A stretch of 64,000 nucleotides of DNA, taken from UBA2821 sp902763335 (GTDB taxonomy: Bacteria; Bacillota; Clostridia; Lachnospirales; Lachnospiraceae). The stretch lies in the NCBI GenBank assembly GCA_052066835.1, contig JBQHRJ010000015.1, one strand, 5' to 3'. The position numbers were made by a program, and so were the translations under genes. Under the pieces are notes generated by a model. It did no database searches and was not told the origin of the DNA. It worked only from the letters and a program-made list of their open reading frames with translations. Below, piece after piece: positions 1-7,485 of the stretch (position 1 is the stretch's first letter; each line of letters opens with the position of its first letter).

Positions 1-37
1 TCTATAGGTGAAACAGAATTTCAAATCTGAAATATAC

Positions 38-67
38 AGCCCATCACATCAACGTGACGGGCTGTAC
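38..67 (-). terminator. Hairpin after the membrane-protein gene
   Basis: ACAGCCC and GGGCTGT arms, with GTGA/TCAC inside, form a strong stem just downstream of the minus-strand gene ending at 72. The following bases on the minus strand are only partly T-rich, so termination is likely but not certain. Confidence 0.55.
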
Positions 68-71
68 TTCC

Positions 72-1049
72 TTAATAGTGATATTTACTACATTCAGCCA
101 CATATATACCAATCGCAAGCAATACCCCAACACCTATCAACCATAGCAGGAATAGGTTAATCGGTAAAATCATTCGGATATAATCTCCAAGATATACAAC
201 CACCATCAACAGCAGAATTGCAATGGATACAGTCCACATATTGATTCCTGACCGTATCTTTTTTCTATTCTTATCCCACGCCATATGACAGATAAAAAAG
301 AGCAGGATTCCAGTTGAGATGAGGAACAGTGTCAATGCAATCCAGTATACTACATTGCCCCATATCGGCTGACTAATCATGTCGGCGAGCAGTTGTGCAA
401 GTCCACATTCTGCGTCAACTATCATTACCAGCACTTTTCCACAGCCATTCAAGAAAGTGGTAAAGAAATCCACGGTATCTTTCCAAAATGCCTCCTGCTG
501 AAAAGCCGTCAGTATCATAGTTGTTGTGCAAAGCATCATAAAAAGAAACAAATAATTTTCCAAATACTCTTTTCGGTTACGGTAGGAAACAATCGCCTTG
601 TCAAGCAACGACTGTTTACAGTTTTTGCACTTTTCATACAGCACTTTTCTCTCAACCTCCACTTCCTTAATCTTCATATGGCTTCTTGCATAAGCTGCAT
701 CCTGTTCTGCCTGTTTCTGCTTATGCAAAGCAGCATCTGCCTTATCGGTCAATTCCTCGTTTTCGAGCCTTAATCTTTCGTTGTCTTTCAGAATCCTGTC
801 GCTCTCGTTCTGCTTCACGATATGCTCTGCCTGTCTGCGAATCTTTAATGACTGCTCCTGAAGCTGCGTCGTTTGCTCTTGCATCAGCACCTGCACGTTC
901 TGCCATTCGGATAAGGTCGGAAGCTGCTGTAGTTCGCTCTCTAATGCTTGTATGGTCTGGGTCTTTTCCGTAAGTTCCGCCTGCATTTGCTCCATCTGTT
1001 CCAGCATTGCCAGCAGATCTGAGTCTCTGTAACCTCTCAAATCGTTCAT
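72..1049 (-). CDS. Coiled-coil protein with C-terminal membrane segments, next to the relaxase
   Basis: About 325 residues. The first ~140 are charged and heptad-like, predicting a long coiled coil, followed by a C-x2-C pair (CKNC). The C-terminal half has about four hydrophobic segments (near 165-185, 230-255, 270-290, 295-320). The start at 1049 follows a GAGAGGAGAAAAG ribosome-binding region. Its first ~308 bases overlap the relaxase gene (742-2211) in the +1 frame. Element B has the same kind of protein in the same place (44246-45238). I do not recognise a named family. A role at the membrane in conjugative transfer, or in contact with the relaxosome, is inference from position only. Confidence 0.75.
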   Translation of the reverse strand: MNDLRGYRDSDLLAMLEQMEQMQAELTEKTQTIQALESELQQLPTLSEWQNVQVLMQEQTTQLQEQSLKIRRQAEHIVKQNESDRILKDNERLRLENEELTDKADAALHKQKQAEQDAAYARSHMKIKEVEVERKVLYEKCKNCKQSLLDKAIVSYRNRKEYLENYLFLFMMLCTTTMILTAFQQEAFWKDTVDFFTTFLNGCGKVLVMIVDAECGLAQLLADMISQPIWGNVVYWIALTLFLISTGILLFFICHMAWDKNRKKIRSGINMWTVSIAILLLMVVVYLGDYIRMILPINLFLLWLIGVGVLLAIGIYVAECSKYHY

Positions 1050-2211
1050 AAATCTCTTTTCTCCTCTCTAAAGCTTCGTCAATTGTTCGTTTTCGTCGTT
1101 CAATTGCTGCACCAATGACTGCAACGAATTGATCTGTCTGTCCTTTTCCCTGATTACTTTCTCTGCCTGTGCCAAGTCCTGATTCGCCGCCTGCAGCTCC
1201 TCCGTAATCTCCAGTATCAGTTCCTGCTGCTCTGTCATAAGTGCGAGCATCTCTTCCAGTATTGGAAGTTCGTTTTGCAATATTTCTTTCTCCATAGTGC
1301 ATCCTCACTTTCATTAAATTGTCCTTTAGTTCCATCAGCCTTTTCCCTATTCCCAAAACAGTATCTTTCAGTTTGGAAATGATTTGGTTCAGCCGCTTTA
1401 TTTCACGGTTAAGTTCCATCCGTTCCGAAGCAAGCCCCCTCCGCTCCATCTGTCTGGCTGCGTATCCCTCGTGAATCGTGGGAATCCGTTCAATGCCCTG
1501 TCGTTTAAAGCTCCTGTGGTCTATCTGATTCTCCGGTGCAAGATACTGGTTGCACATATCCGCCCAGGAACTGCGCCACTTTTCAGCATTGGACTGACTA
1601 TTCCAGTCATTGGACAGAACCGTAACACGTTTCCATAACTTCTCATTCCGCTTTCCGAGTTTCTGCAAACCAGTATTCTCATCCATCAGTGGAATCCGTT
1701 CTCCGTTTTCATCAAGCGCATAAGTTTTCTTTTCCTTTGGAGCCCAGCTTCCGTCTTCCTTGAATCCTCTGGTGGTCAACAGGATATGGGCGTGGGGATT
1801 TTGGTGCAAAACTGTTTTCCCATCCACATGCTTTTCGTGAATTGCCATATCCGCACACATTCCAGCGGAAGTGAAATTTTCTGCAATATAATTCTGCAAA
1901 AGTGTAATCTGTTCTTCCCTTGAAAGTTCAACCGGAAGTGCCACTTCAATTTCCCTTGCAAGCTGGGCATCCGATTTCTTTTCCACTTTCTGCACCTCGT
2001 TCCAGAGAATTTCCCGGTTCTGATATTCCTGTGGTGCATTGGCTGGGAGAAAAATCTCCGAATAGATTACACCTCTTTTCCTCGTGTAATCGTGCGTATA
2101 TCCGGTTTCCTTTTCTTCCAATTTGACACCTGCCCGGTAAGCAGCTGCGGCAACTGCACCTTTTCCAGAGCTTCGGCTGACTATCTTAATGGAAAGATGA
2201 AAAATTGCCAT
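742..2211 (-). CDS. mobA: MOBQ-type (MobA/MobL) relaxase
   Basis: About 489 residues. It would nick the element's oriT and stay covalently attached to the transferred strand. The N-terminus (MAIFHLSIKIVSR, then GKGAVAAAAYRAG) is typical of MobA/MobL. The metal-binding motif HQNPHAHILLTTR lies near residue 145. The start at 2211 is chosen because GGGAGGTGG lies just upstream and the N-terminus then matches the family; the frame is open further upstream. After about residue 300 the protein is low-complexity (R, E, G, A), and this part overlaps a nested gene (1068-1295) and the start of 72-1049 in another frame. An oriT with the MOBQ nick consensus lies at 2444-2476. Confidence 0.93.
   Translation of the reverse strand: MAIFHLSIKIVSRSSGKGAVAAAAYRAGVKLEEKETGYTHDYTRKRGVIYSEIFLPANAPQEYQNREILWNEVQKVEKKSDAQLAREIEVALPVELSREEQITLLQNYIAENFTSAGMCADMAIHEKHVDGKTVLHQNPHAHILLTTRGFKEDGSWAPKEKKTYALDENGERIPLMDENTGLQKLGKRNEKLWKRVTVLSNDWNSQSNAEKWRSSWADMCNQYLAPENQIDHRSFKRQGIERIPTIHEGYAARQMERRGLASERMELNREIKRLNQIISKLKDTVLGIGKRLMELKDNLMKVRMHYGERNIAKRTSNTGRDARTYDRAAGTDTGDYGGAAGGESGLGTGRESNQGKGQTDQFVAVIGAAIERRKRTIDEALERRKEIYERFERLQRLRSAGNAGTDGANAGGTYGKDPDHTSIRERTTAASDLIRMAERAGADARANDAASGAVIKDSQTGRAYREAERERQDSERQRKIKARKRGIDR
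1068..1295 (-). CDS. Small coiled-coil protein nested in the relaxase gene
   Basis: 75 residues, almost entirely a Glu/Gln/Leu-rich heptad pattern, so a coiled coil. It lies wholly inside the relaxase gene in the +1 frame and is followed closely by the membrane protein in the same frame. Element B keeps an 83-residue coiled-coil gene at the equivalent place (43973-44224), also +1 to its relaxase. That conservation is why I treat it as real and not as a shadow. The function is unknown; an accessory relaxosome component or a partner of the coiled-coil membrane protein is possible. Confidence 0.65.
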   Translation of the reverse strand: MEKEILQNELPILEEMLALMTEQQELILEITEELQAANQDLAQAEKVIREKDRQINSLQSLVQQLNDENEQLTKL

Positions 2212-2443
2212 CGTACCACCTCCCCGTATGATATTGAAAAACCGCATAGGCGGTTTTTGCTTTACCATTTTGCCGTATCCGGCAAATAGCCGTCTGCAAG
2301 ACCGCTCTCTGCGAAGAGTGCGATGCAACTGCACAAGTTGCTGTCATCCAAGTACACAACTTGGTCTGGCTGAAAGCCCCGCCGACGGAACGAGCCCGGC
2401 AAGCAAAGCGCAGACCGGTTGCCACCTGTGGCAAACTTATATC

Positions 2444-2476
2444 AGACAGGCTCTGCCTGTCTATAAGTGCGCCCTT
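2444..2476 (+). other. oriT of element A (MOBQ nick consensus)
   Basis: An inverted repeat AGACAGGC/GCCTGTCT (2444-2451 and 2455-2462) is followed directly by TAAGTGCGCCCTT (2464-2476). This is the nick-region consensus known for RSF1010/pGO1-type MOBQ origins. About 36 bases here are identical, on the opposite strand, to element B (42917-42952). In both elements the nick consensus is on the strand opposite to the relaxase coding strand. The rest of the 2212-2552 gap contains further short hairpins (for example at 2237-2257 and 2325-2362) and no convincing gene. Confidence 0.85.
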
Positions 2477-2552
2477 CTCTCTTACGAGAAAAGGGAATTG
2501 CAAAAGCATTTCTGCCTCTGCAACTCCCAACATATAAAAAGAAGATACCAAA

Positions 2553-2882
2553 TTACTCATTCTTGGCACCTTCCATTTCACTGCCCGTATCCGGGCATTT
2601 TTCCATTGCTCTGGTAAAATATTTTCCATTTCGTTCCTGCTGATTTAGGAAATTCAAAAGACGCATCACATCTTCCTCCACCAGCGGACGATCCAGTACC
2701 TTTTCCACGATTCCTCCAATCTGACACAGCAGATGAGTACGTTTCTTGCGTTCCTCTGCTTTTTGCTGCTGTTTGAGCCGCTTCATCTGCGCCTGATACT
2801 GTTTCGCCTTTTCCATTACCTGCTCATACTGTATTTCCTTTTCAGAAATGCGTTCCTCAATACTTCTCTGTGTTCTAACCAT
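2553..2882 (-). CDS. DUF3847-type small coiled-coil protein
   Basis: 109 residues from an ATG at 2882 with GGAGGAACAA upstream. The N-terminal half is a Lys/Glu/Gln coiled coil containing KAEERKKRTH; the C-terminal half has the pattern RLLNFLNQQERNGKYFTRAM. It matches 42560-42898 of element B in layout and in motifs (EERKIRTH, FLNKQEANGKFF). Proteins of this type are annotated DUF3847 and recur upstream of MOBQ relaxases in Clostridia mobile elements. The function is unknown; DNA binding at oriT or regulation is possible. Confidence 0.75.
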   Translation of the reverse strand: MVRTQRSIEERISEKEIQYEQVMEKAKQYQAQMKRLKQQQKAEERKKRTHLLCQIGGIVEKVLDRPLVEEDVMRLLNFLNQQERNGKYFTRAMEKCPDTGSEMEGAKNE

Positions 2883-2898
2883 AAGATTGTTCCTCCTT

Positions 2899-3093
2899 TT
2901 AAACTGCTTCTGCTTCATCAGTAGCTGATGAAATTTCATCTGTAAGCGCCACTGTACCCATCAGGTGTAGCAGCTTATCCTCTACGGTATCCGTTGTGTT
3001 TTCTGCGAAATGCACATTGACACGATAGGTGGTGTTTCCAATTCTTTTTGTAAAAGTACTGGTACACTTTTCACCATTCTGTTTCTTCTCCAT
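2899..3093 (-). CDS. TnpW-family transposon-encoded protein
   Basis: 64 residues. The frame is open further upstream but the ATG at 3093 has GGAGGG upstream and gives the family N-terminus. Key segment: STFTKRIGNTTYRVNVHFAEN, then EDKLLHLM. Its counterpart in element B is 42319-42501. TnpW is a family known from Tn4451-like elements with no established biochemical role. It is the first gene of the leftward mobilization operon and lies next to the LexA-box promoter region at 3122-3150. Confidence 0.8.
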   Translation of the reverse strand: MEKKQNGEKCTSTFTKRIGNTTYRVNVHFAENTTDTVEDKLLHLMGTVALTDEISSATDEAEAV

Positions 3094-3121
3094 AAAAACC
3101 CTCCATTCCTTCAATAAACAA

Positions 3122-3150
3122 TTGATAATCGAACACTTGTTTGTTATAAT
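3122..3150 (+). promoter_or_regulatory. Promoter with a LexA-like box in the spacer
   Basis: TTGATA (3122-3127), a 17-bp spacer and TATAAT (3145-3150) form a near-consensus sigma-A promoter facing the sigma-like gene at 3334. The spacer contains CGAACACTTGTTTG (3130-3143), which fits the Gram-positive LexA operator (CGAAC-N4-GTTCG type). Element B has the same arrangement with different bases (42272-42300). Control by LexA, and so release during DNA damage, is inferred. The site could also affect the divergent TnpW promoter. Confidence 0.75.
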
Positions 3151-3261
3151 AAATGCATAGCAGTTGGGGCACGAATGGCAATGTGAATCGTTCCTTTTTT
3201 CATTTTCCGTTTTCTCCTTTCTTGAATTCGAGTAATCTGTTTCAATCAAAACAATTACTTC

Positions 3262-3304
3262 TTCACCTAAAGGAGAAAATTCCGATGCAAAACGGAACTG
3301 TTTT
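3262..3304 (+). repeat. Shared 42-bp motif, copy A1 (leader of sigma-like gene)
   Basis: TCACCTAAAGGAGA, a ~16-bp middle and CGGAACTGTTTT. The same two half-motifs at the same spacing occur at 10301-10342, 39416-39456 and 42123-42163. The first half is close to a palindrome (TCACCTATAGGAGA). Here the motif lies in the 5' leader of the sigma-like gene, after an AGTAAT/ATTACT stem (3231-3259). It could be a regulator-binding site or an RNA element; both orientations relative to transcription occur, which favours DNA binding. Confidence 0.7.
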
Positions 3305-3333
3305 GAAAAGATTTTTTGAAAAAGGATTTTTAT

Positions 3334-4080
3334 ATGGAGAGCAGAGAAGATTTTTATTTTGATAATTCGGATAATCCAGAATCAGATGATACGATAGAAA
3401 AAGAAGAGCATTATAAATGGACGATTTCACTGGAAGAGGAAACTAAAGAAGATGCTTTCATCCCGGAAGAGGATTTACTGGAACAGGCAGAACCTGAGGT
3501 TGCCGAACGGCTGATATTAAAAAGAGACCTGCGAAAAGCTGCCATTGCAAGAATGGAAGCTGCTGCCAGAACACAGGGAGATTTTGAAGATGTCATTGAC
3601 GCATGGGACAAAGAGGATAAAAACCGTGAAAGACGTGAGCGTTATCACGAGGTCTGCCGGGATGATGCCGAGGTTCCGTTTGAGTACAACATGTCTCCGG
3701 ATGAGATTGTTATTCCGGCACCCATTCAAAGTGTGTACTGGCAGCAAATGATGAAGGGCGAATTTTTAGATGTAATATTTGACTGTCCTTATGAATTGCA
3801 GGAGCTTGTATGCGACAGCAATATCTCACAGATACTAAGTGAATTAAGTGAAAAGCACAAAGCACTTTTCTATTTTTTATATATCAGGGATTACAGTACA
3901 TGCTGTCTTGCGAAAATGTATGAGCAGTCTGACCGGAATATCCGTAAGGTGAGAGCAACCATTTTAAGGAAGATTCACAAAAAGCTGATTCCGGTTTTGC
4001 AGTATAAATGTGATAACGGACTGTCAACAACTATGAAGGAACGAAACTTTTTAGAAAGACATTGCAGTACGGATGGATAG
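3334..4080 (+). CDS. Sigma-70-like regulator with C-terminal HTH
   Basis: About 248 residues from the ATG at 3334 (AAAAAGGA upstream; a TTG at 3316 is a possible earlier start). The N-terminus is very acidic. The middle has a charged helical region (RRERYHEVCRDDAEVPFEYNMSPDEIVIPAPI). The C-terminus (about 165-235) resembles sigma region 4: LSEKHKALFYFLYIRDYSTCCLAKMYEQSDRNIRKVRATIL. The element B counterpart (41319-42077) shares the MSPDEIVIPAPI and QTDRNIRKIR segments. No sigma region 2 is evident, so it may be a DNA-binding regulator that is not a true sigma factor. It is transcribed from the LexA-box promoter and followed by DUF6076 and BRO genes. Confidence 0.75.
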   Translation: MESREDFYFDNSDNPESDDTIEKEEHYKWTISLEEETKEDAFIPEEDLLEQAEPEVAERLILKRDLRKAAIARMEAAARTQGDFEDVIDAWDKEDKNRERRERYHEVCRDDAEVPFEYNMSPDEIVIPAPIQSVYWQQMMKGEFLDVIFDCPYELQELVCDSNISQILSELSEKHKALFYFLYIRDYSTCCLAKMYEQSDRNIRKVRATILRKIHKKLIPVLQYKCDNGLSTTMKERNFLERHCSTDG

Positions 4081-4170
4081 ATGATATGATTGGAATGTAA
4101 TCGAATTTTGTTTATAGCAATTACTCACAATAAAAATAGACATTTATGACGAAACAGAGGTATCAGAAAT

Positions 4171-5073
4171 ATGGATAACATTTTTAAACGCACCAGTGCT
4201 CACTGGGTACGTTATGATAAATATGAATGGAAAGAATCGACTGACGGCGTTTTGTACCTTACTCCGGCAAAAGATGCCGTAATGTCACTTTACAATCCCA
4301 TCAAGGAGTATAAGGAGCTGGTACTGACCGCTCTTGGAATTGGTCTTGATGTTATGCAGAAAAAAGCTTCTATGGAAGAATTGAAACAGAGGATTCAGAG
4401 CTTTGCAGAACATTTTGGACTTCTTGGACTGATGACCGCACTTCCGACCACACCGGAATTTATCACCTATGATGCGGTGTATCTTCCCAAGAATCATTTC
4501 ATCAAACAGGAAACGCTTTCTACGGAAGATTACCTCGCCTACTTCTTTCCTTTTGACAAGATCTCTTTTCTAAAAAAAGGTCGGGAATCTACGTGGAATA
4601 CAGATAGCCGGGAAATGTTTGCGGTATTTATGACTTTACAAGATAAGCCACAAGCAGTGCTTATGAGCTTTCAAAAGGAATATGCTGAAAGCTATGACTG
4701 GATTACCACGGTATTCTCTGACTGGGCTTTTACCTTTGTTACCAGCTTTCTGTATTATCAGGATTATGATACGTTGGAGGAAGCAGAACGGAATGTATAC
4801 CGAAAAGGAATGGAATGTTTTGGCGGCATTGCACCGACTTACCACATAGAACTTTTAGATAAGCCCACCATTGTCTGGGATTTCCATTCCCTGATGCTCG
4901 CCATTCAGATGATGTTTTCCTTTATGATAACGGATGAAAACTCTACGCTGAAACTGTGCAAGCACTGTGGAAAGATATTTGTAGCCAGCCGCTCCAATGT
5001 GCAGTTCTGTTCTCCGCAATGTAAAAATCAGTATAATGTATATAAGTGTCGGGCGAAAAAGGATGAGGAATAA
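4171..5073 (+). CDS. DUF6076-type protein with C-terminal zinc finger
   Basis: 300 residues. The C-terminus (about 260-300) carries CKHCGKIFVASRSNVQFCSPQC followed by KNQYNVYKCR, a four-cysteine zinc-finger-like unit also seen at the end of CGNR-type proteins. The rest is mixed alpha/beta with conserved segments (LGLMTALPTTPEFITYDAVYLP; IELLDKPTIVWDFHSL). Element B encodes a close relative (40335-41234) at the same position. The function is unknown; nucleic-acid binding is suggested by the zinc finger. Confidence 0.75.
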   Translation: MDNIFKRTSAHWVRYDKYEWKESTDGVLYLTPAKDAVMSLYNPIKEYKELVLTALGIGLDVMQKKASMEELKQRIQSFAEHFGLLGLMTALPTTPEFITYDAVYLPKNHFIKQETLSTEDYLAYFFPFDKISFLKKGRESTWNTDSREMFAVFMTLQDKPQAVLMSFQKEYAESYDWITTVFSDWAFTFVTSFLYYQDYDTLEEAERNVYRKGMECFGGIAPTYHIELLDKPTIVWDFHSLMLAIQMMFSFMITDENSTLKLCKHCGKIFVASRSNVQFCSPQCKNQYNVYKCRAKKDEE

Positions 5074-5103
5074 ACAACATAGAAATATCAAGGGAGGAAC
5101 ATA

Positions 5104-6006
5104 ATGATAGTATATATTTATGATGACAAAGAAGGAAAAACAAATGCCATTTCCATAGACAAAAAAAACATGGTGGATGAAGATTTGGAATTTTTTAATG
5201 ACCACAGTATCCGAAAAGTTTGGCACTCCGGCGAAGAAGAATGGTATCTTTCGATTGTTGATGTCGTACAGGTACTGACTGATAGTTCTGACCCCAAACA
5301 ATATATCAAGAAGATGCGTGCCCGTGACAAAGCACTTGAATCCAAGTGGGGTACAATTTGTACCCCACTTCAAATGTTAGCACCTGATGGGAAGATGCGA
5401 AAAACACAGGCCGCCAACACAGAAGGAATTCTTAGAATCATTCAGTCAATTCCTTCACCAAAAGCTGAGCCATTTAAAACATGGCTGGCAAAAGTCGGTG
5501 CAGAAAGATTGGAAGAAATTGCTGATCCAGAGAAAGCAATGGAACGTGCGGTTGCTACATATAAAGCAAAAGGGTATTCAGATAAATGGATTTCACAACG
5601 TCTCAGAACCATTGAGATTAGAAAAGAATTGACAGATGAATGGCAAAATGCAGGTATAAAGGAATCAAAAGAATTCGCAACACTTACCAATATTCTTACC
5701 ATCGCATGGTCTGGGAAATCCGTTCAGGAATATAAAAAATTAAAGGGATTAAAGAAAGAGAATCTGCGTGACAATATGACAAACACGGAACTTGCTCTCA
5801 ACCTCCTAGCCGAAGTTTCTGCAACTGAAATATCACGAAGTAGACAGCCAGAAGGTTTTTCACAGACAAAAGAAGTTACGATTGCAGGTGGCAAAATCGC
5901 CGGGGATGCACGCAAGGCACTTGAAGAACAGCTTGGACACAGTGTTTTGTCAGAAACCAATGCAACTACACCAGAATTGTTAGATGATACTGAAAACAAT
6001 AAATAA
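5104..6006 (+). CDS. BRO-N / phage antirepressor-like protein
   Basis: 300 residues, ATG preceded by AGGGAGGAAC. The N-terminal BRO domain is visible as RKVWHSGEEEWYLSIVDVVQVLT, followed by the internal LQMLAPDGKMRKTQAANTEGILRIIQSIPSPKAEPFKTWLA pattern in pieces. The C-terminal half contains KAKGYSDKWISQRL and a lysine-rich region. BRO/antirepressor proteins bind DNA or repressors in phages. In element B this slot is taken by a KilA-N protein (39516-40316), so the antirepressor domain has been exchanged between related elements. A terminator follows at 6033-6064. Confidence 0.8.
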   Translation: MIVYIYDDKEGKTNAISIDKKNMVDEDLEFFNDHSIRKVWHSGEEEWYLSIVDVVQVLTDSSDPKQYIKKMRARDKALESKWGTICTPLQMLAPDGKMRKTQAANTEGILRIIQSIPSPKAEPFKTWLAKVGAERLEEIADPEKAMERAVATYKAKGYSDKWISQRLRTIEIRKELTDEWQNAGIKESKEFATLTNILTIAWSGKSVQEYKKLKGLKKENLRDNMTNTELALNLLAEVSATEISRSRQPEGFSQTKEVTIAGGKIAGDARKALEEQLGHSVLSETNATTPELLDDTENNK

Positions 6007-6032
6007 TAATTACCGTAAAATAACTTAAAACA

Positions 6033-6064
6033 GGGTGCAGGCTAACGGTCTGCCCCTTATTTTT
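6033..6064 (+). terminator. Rho-independent terminator
   Basis: GGGTGCAGGC and GTCTGCCCC form a GC-rich stem followed by TTATTTTT. It ends the BRO transcript and separates the backbone from the cargo operon that starts at 6195. Confidence 0.75.
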
Positions 6065-6194
6065 GTATCATATTGATAAGATTTGACAGGCAGCACCAAA
6101 CTTTTTTTTATTTTGTCCTATCTTTTTCTTTATTTGATTCGTTATACATAATAGAAAGATAATTTGATTTCACTAATGGGAAAGGAGGGTGTAA

Positions 6195-6719
6195 GTGGAC
6201 GCAGATTTTTTACTAATAAGGAGAATGAAGCGGGGCGATGAAGCAGCTTTTGATATTTTTGTTCATAAATATTATGAATCTATATTAACTTACTGCTGCT
6301 ACCACTGTCCCGATACATCATACGCCGAGGATCTTACGCAAGAGGTCTTTGTACACTTTTTTGAAAAACTCTCCAATTACCATTATATGGGTAAAACCCT
6401 AAACTATATGTATACCATAGCCGGGAATCTTTGTCGTGATTATTATAAAAAGGCAAGGGATGACTTGTGGGATGGTGCATCAAATGAGATAGGGGATATG
6501 TCTGATATTTTGGAATTGGATGGTATCTTTGATAAAATTGCAATCGAAGATGCTTTGAAAAAATTGCCTGATGAATTGCAGGAGGTCATTATTTTCCACT
6601 ATTTTAGAGATTTGAAATTATCTGAAATAGCAGAGCTTCTGCAAGTTGGATTACCGCTTGTGAAATATCGAATCCAAAGGGCGAGGTTGTTATTAAAGAA
6701 TTTGTTGAAGGAGGATTGA
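6195..6719 (+). CDS. ECF-type RNA polymerase sigma factor
   Basis: 174 residues, GTG start with AAAGGAGGGTG upstream. Sigma region 2 is seen at about 10-75 (DEAAFDIFVHKYYESILTYC, then YAEDLTQEVFVHFFEKL) and region 4 at about 120-170 (LPDELQEVIIFHYFRDLKLSEIAELLQVGLPLVKYRIQRAR). It opens a five-gene cargo operon (sigma, membrane protein, ABC ATPase, ABC permease, VanY-like peptidase) with gaps of a few bases or overlaps. Family knowledge suggests an envelope-stress or antimicrobial-peptide response; the membrane protein behind it could be its anti-sigma factor, though no anti-sigma motif is visible. Confidence 0.9.
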   Translation: MDADFLLIRRMKRGDEAAFDIFVHKYYESILTYCCYHCPDTSYAEDLTQEVFVHFFEKLSNYHYMGKTLNYMYTIAGNLCRDYYKKARDDLWDGASNEIGDMSDILELDGIFDKIAIEDALKKLPDELQEVIIFHYFRDLKLSEIAELLQVGLPLVKYRIQRARLLLKNLLKED

Positions 6720-6723
6720 TTTT

Positions 6724-7485
6724 ATGAACGCAAATAAGCAATCTAATGAGAATAAGAGCGATAATACAGTCATTTCTGATGAACAGAAAATCAGATTGAC
6801 GGTAAAGAAATCATTGGAAGCTTTCTATGCTGCGGAAGAGAAAAAAATACTGTCATATCATGAGTTCCTATGGACACAGTTAAAAGTAATTGAAAAGAAA
6901 TGGTGGCTGTTTCAATTTCTGCTTCTTTTTTGTTTGTGGTTTATCTTGAAAAATGCGGAGGATGATTTTTATATCCAAAGAAGTCTGGGAGTAATTGCAT
7001 CATTATTCGTTATTTTAGTTATCCCGGAATTTTGGAAAAACAGTTCAAACAAATCTATGGAAATCGAAGCTGTTTCCTATTTTTCCTTAAAACAGGTGTA
7101 TGCAGCAAGAACACTATTGTTTGGCATTGCAGATACTCTTTTATTGACTGTGTTCTGCGGTGCCGCAACCGTTGGTCTGCATTTTGAGCTGCTTCAACTG
7201 ATGGTTCAATTTTTGCTTCCGTTAAGTGTAACAGCCTGCATCTGTTTTGGCACGCTATGCAGTAAATATTCTTTCAGCGAAGGATCTGCGATTATCTTAT
7301 GCGTCTTATGGAGTGCTATATGGCTGTTTATCGTCCTAAATGAAAATATCTATGAAAAGATTGCTGTTCCAGTCTGGATACTGTTGATTGGATTCGCAGC
7401 TATTTATATGTTTCTTGCAATCTATCGCTTATTGAATCATTGCAATCATTATTTGGAGGTGTTACAAAATGGAAGTGAAATTTAA
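6724..7485 (+). CDS. Polytopic membrane protein, possible anti-sigma or ABC partner
   Basis: 253 residues. A charged cytoplasmic N-terminus of about 55 residues is followed by about six hydrophobic segments (roughly 60-75, 85-105, 130-150, 160-180, 190-208, 215-238). It begins five bases after the sigma stop and its end overlaps the ABC ATPase start, so it is translated in the same operon. I do not recognise a named family. Its place directly after an ECF sigma gene suggests a membrane anti-sigma factor, but it could equally be a permease-like subunit. Confidence 0.7.
   Translation: MNANKQSNENKSDNTVISDEQKIRLTVKKSLEAFYAAEEKKILSYHEFLWTQLKVIEKKWWLFQFLLLFCLWFILKNAEDDFYIQRSLGVIASLFVILVIPEFWKNSSNKSMEIEAVSYFSLKQVYAARTLLFGIADTLLLTVFCGAATVGLHFELLQLMVQFLLPLSVTACICFGTLCSKYSFSEGSAIILCVLWSAIWLFIVLNENIYEKIAVPVWILLIGFAAIYMFLAIYRLLNHCNHYLEVLQNGSEI

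Noticed and set aside
4855..5373. 172-codon minus-strand frame across the DUF6076/BRO junction
   Set aside because: It is antisense to two well-supported genes, lacks a ribosome-binding site and shows no domain.
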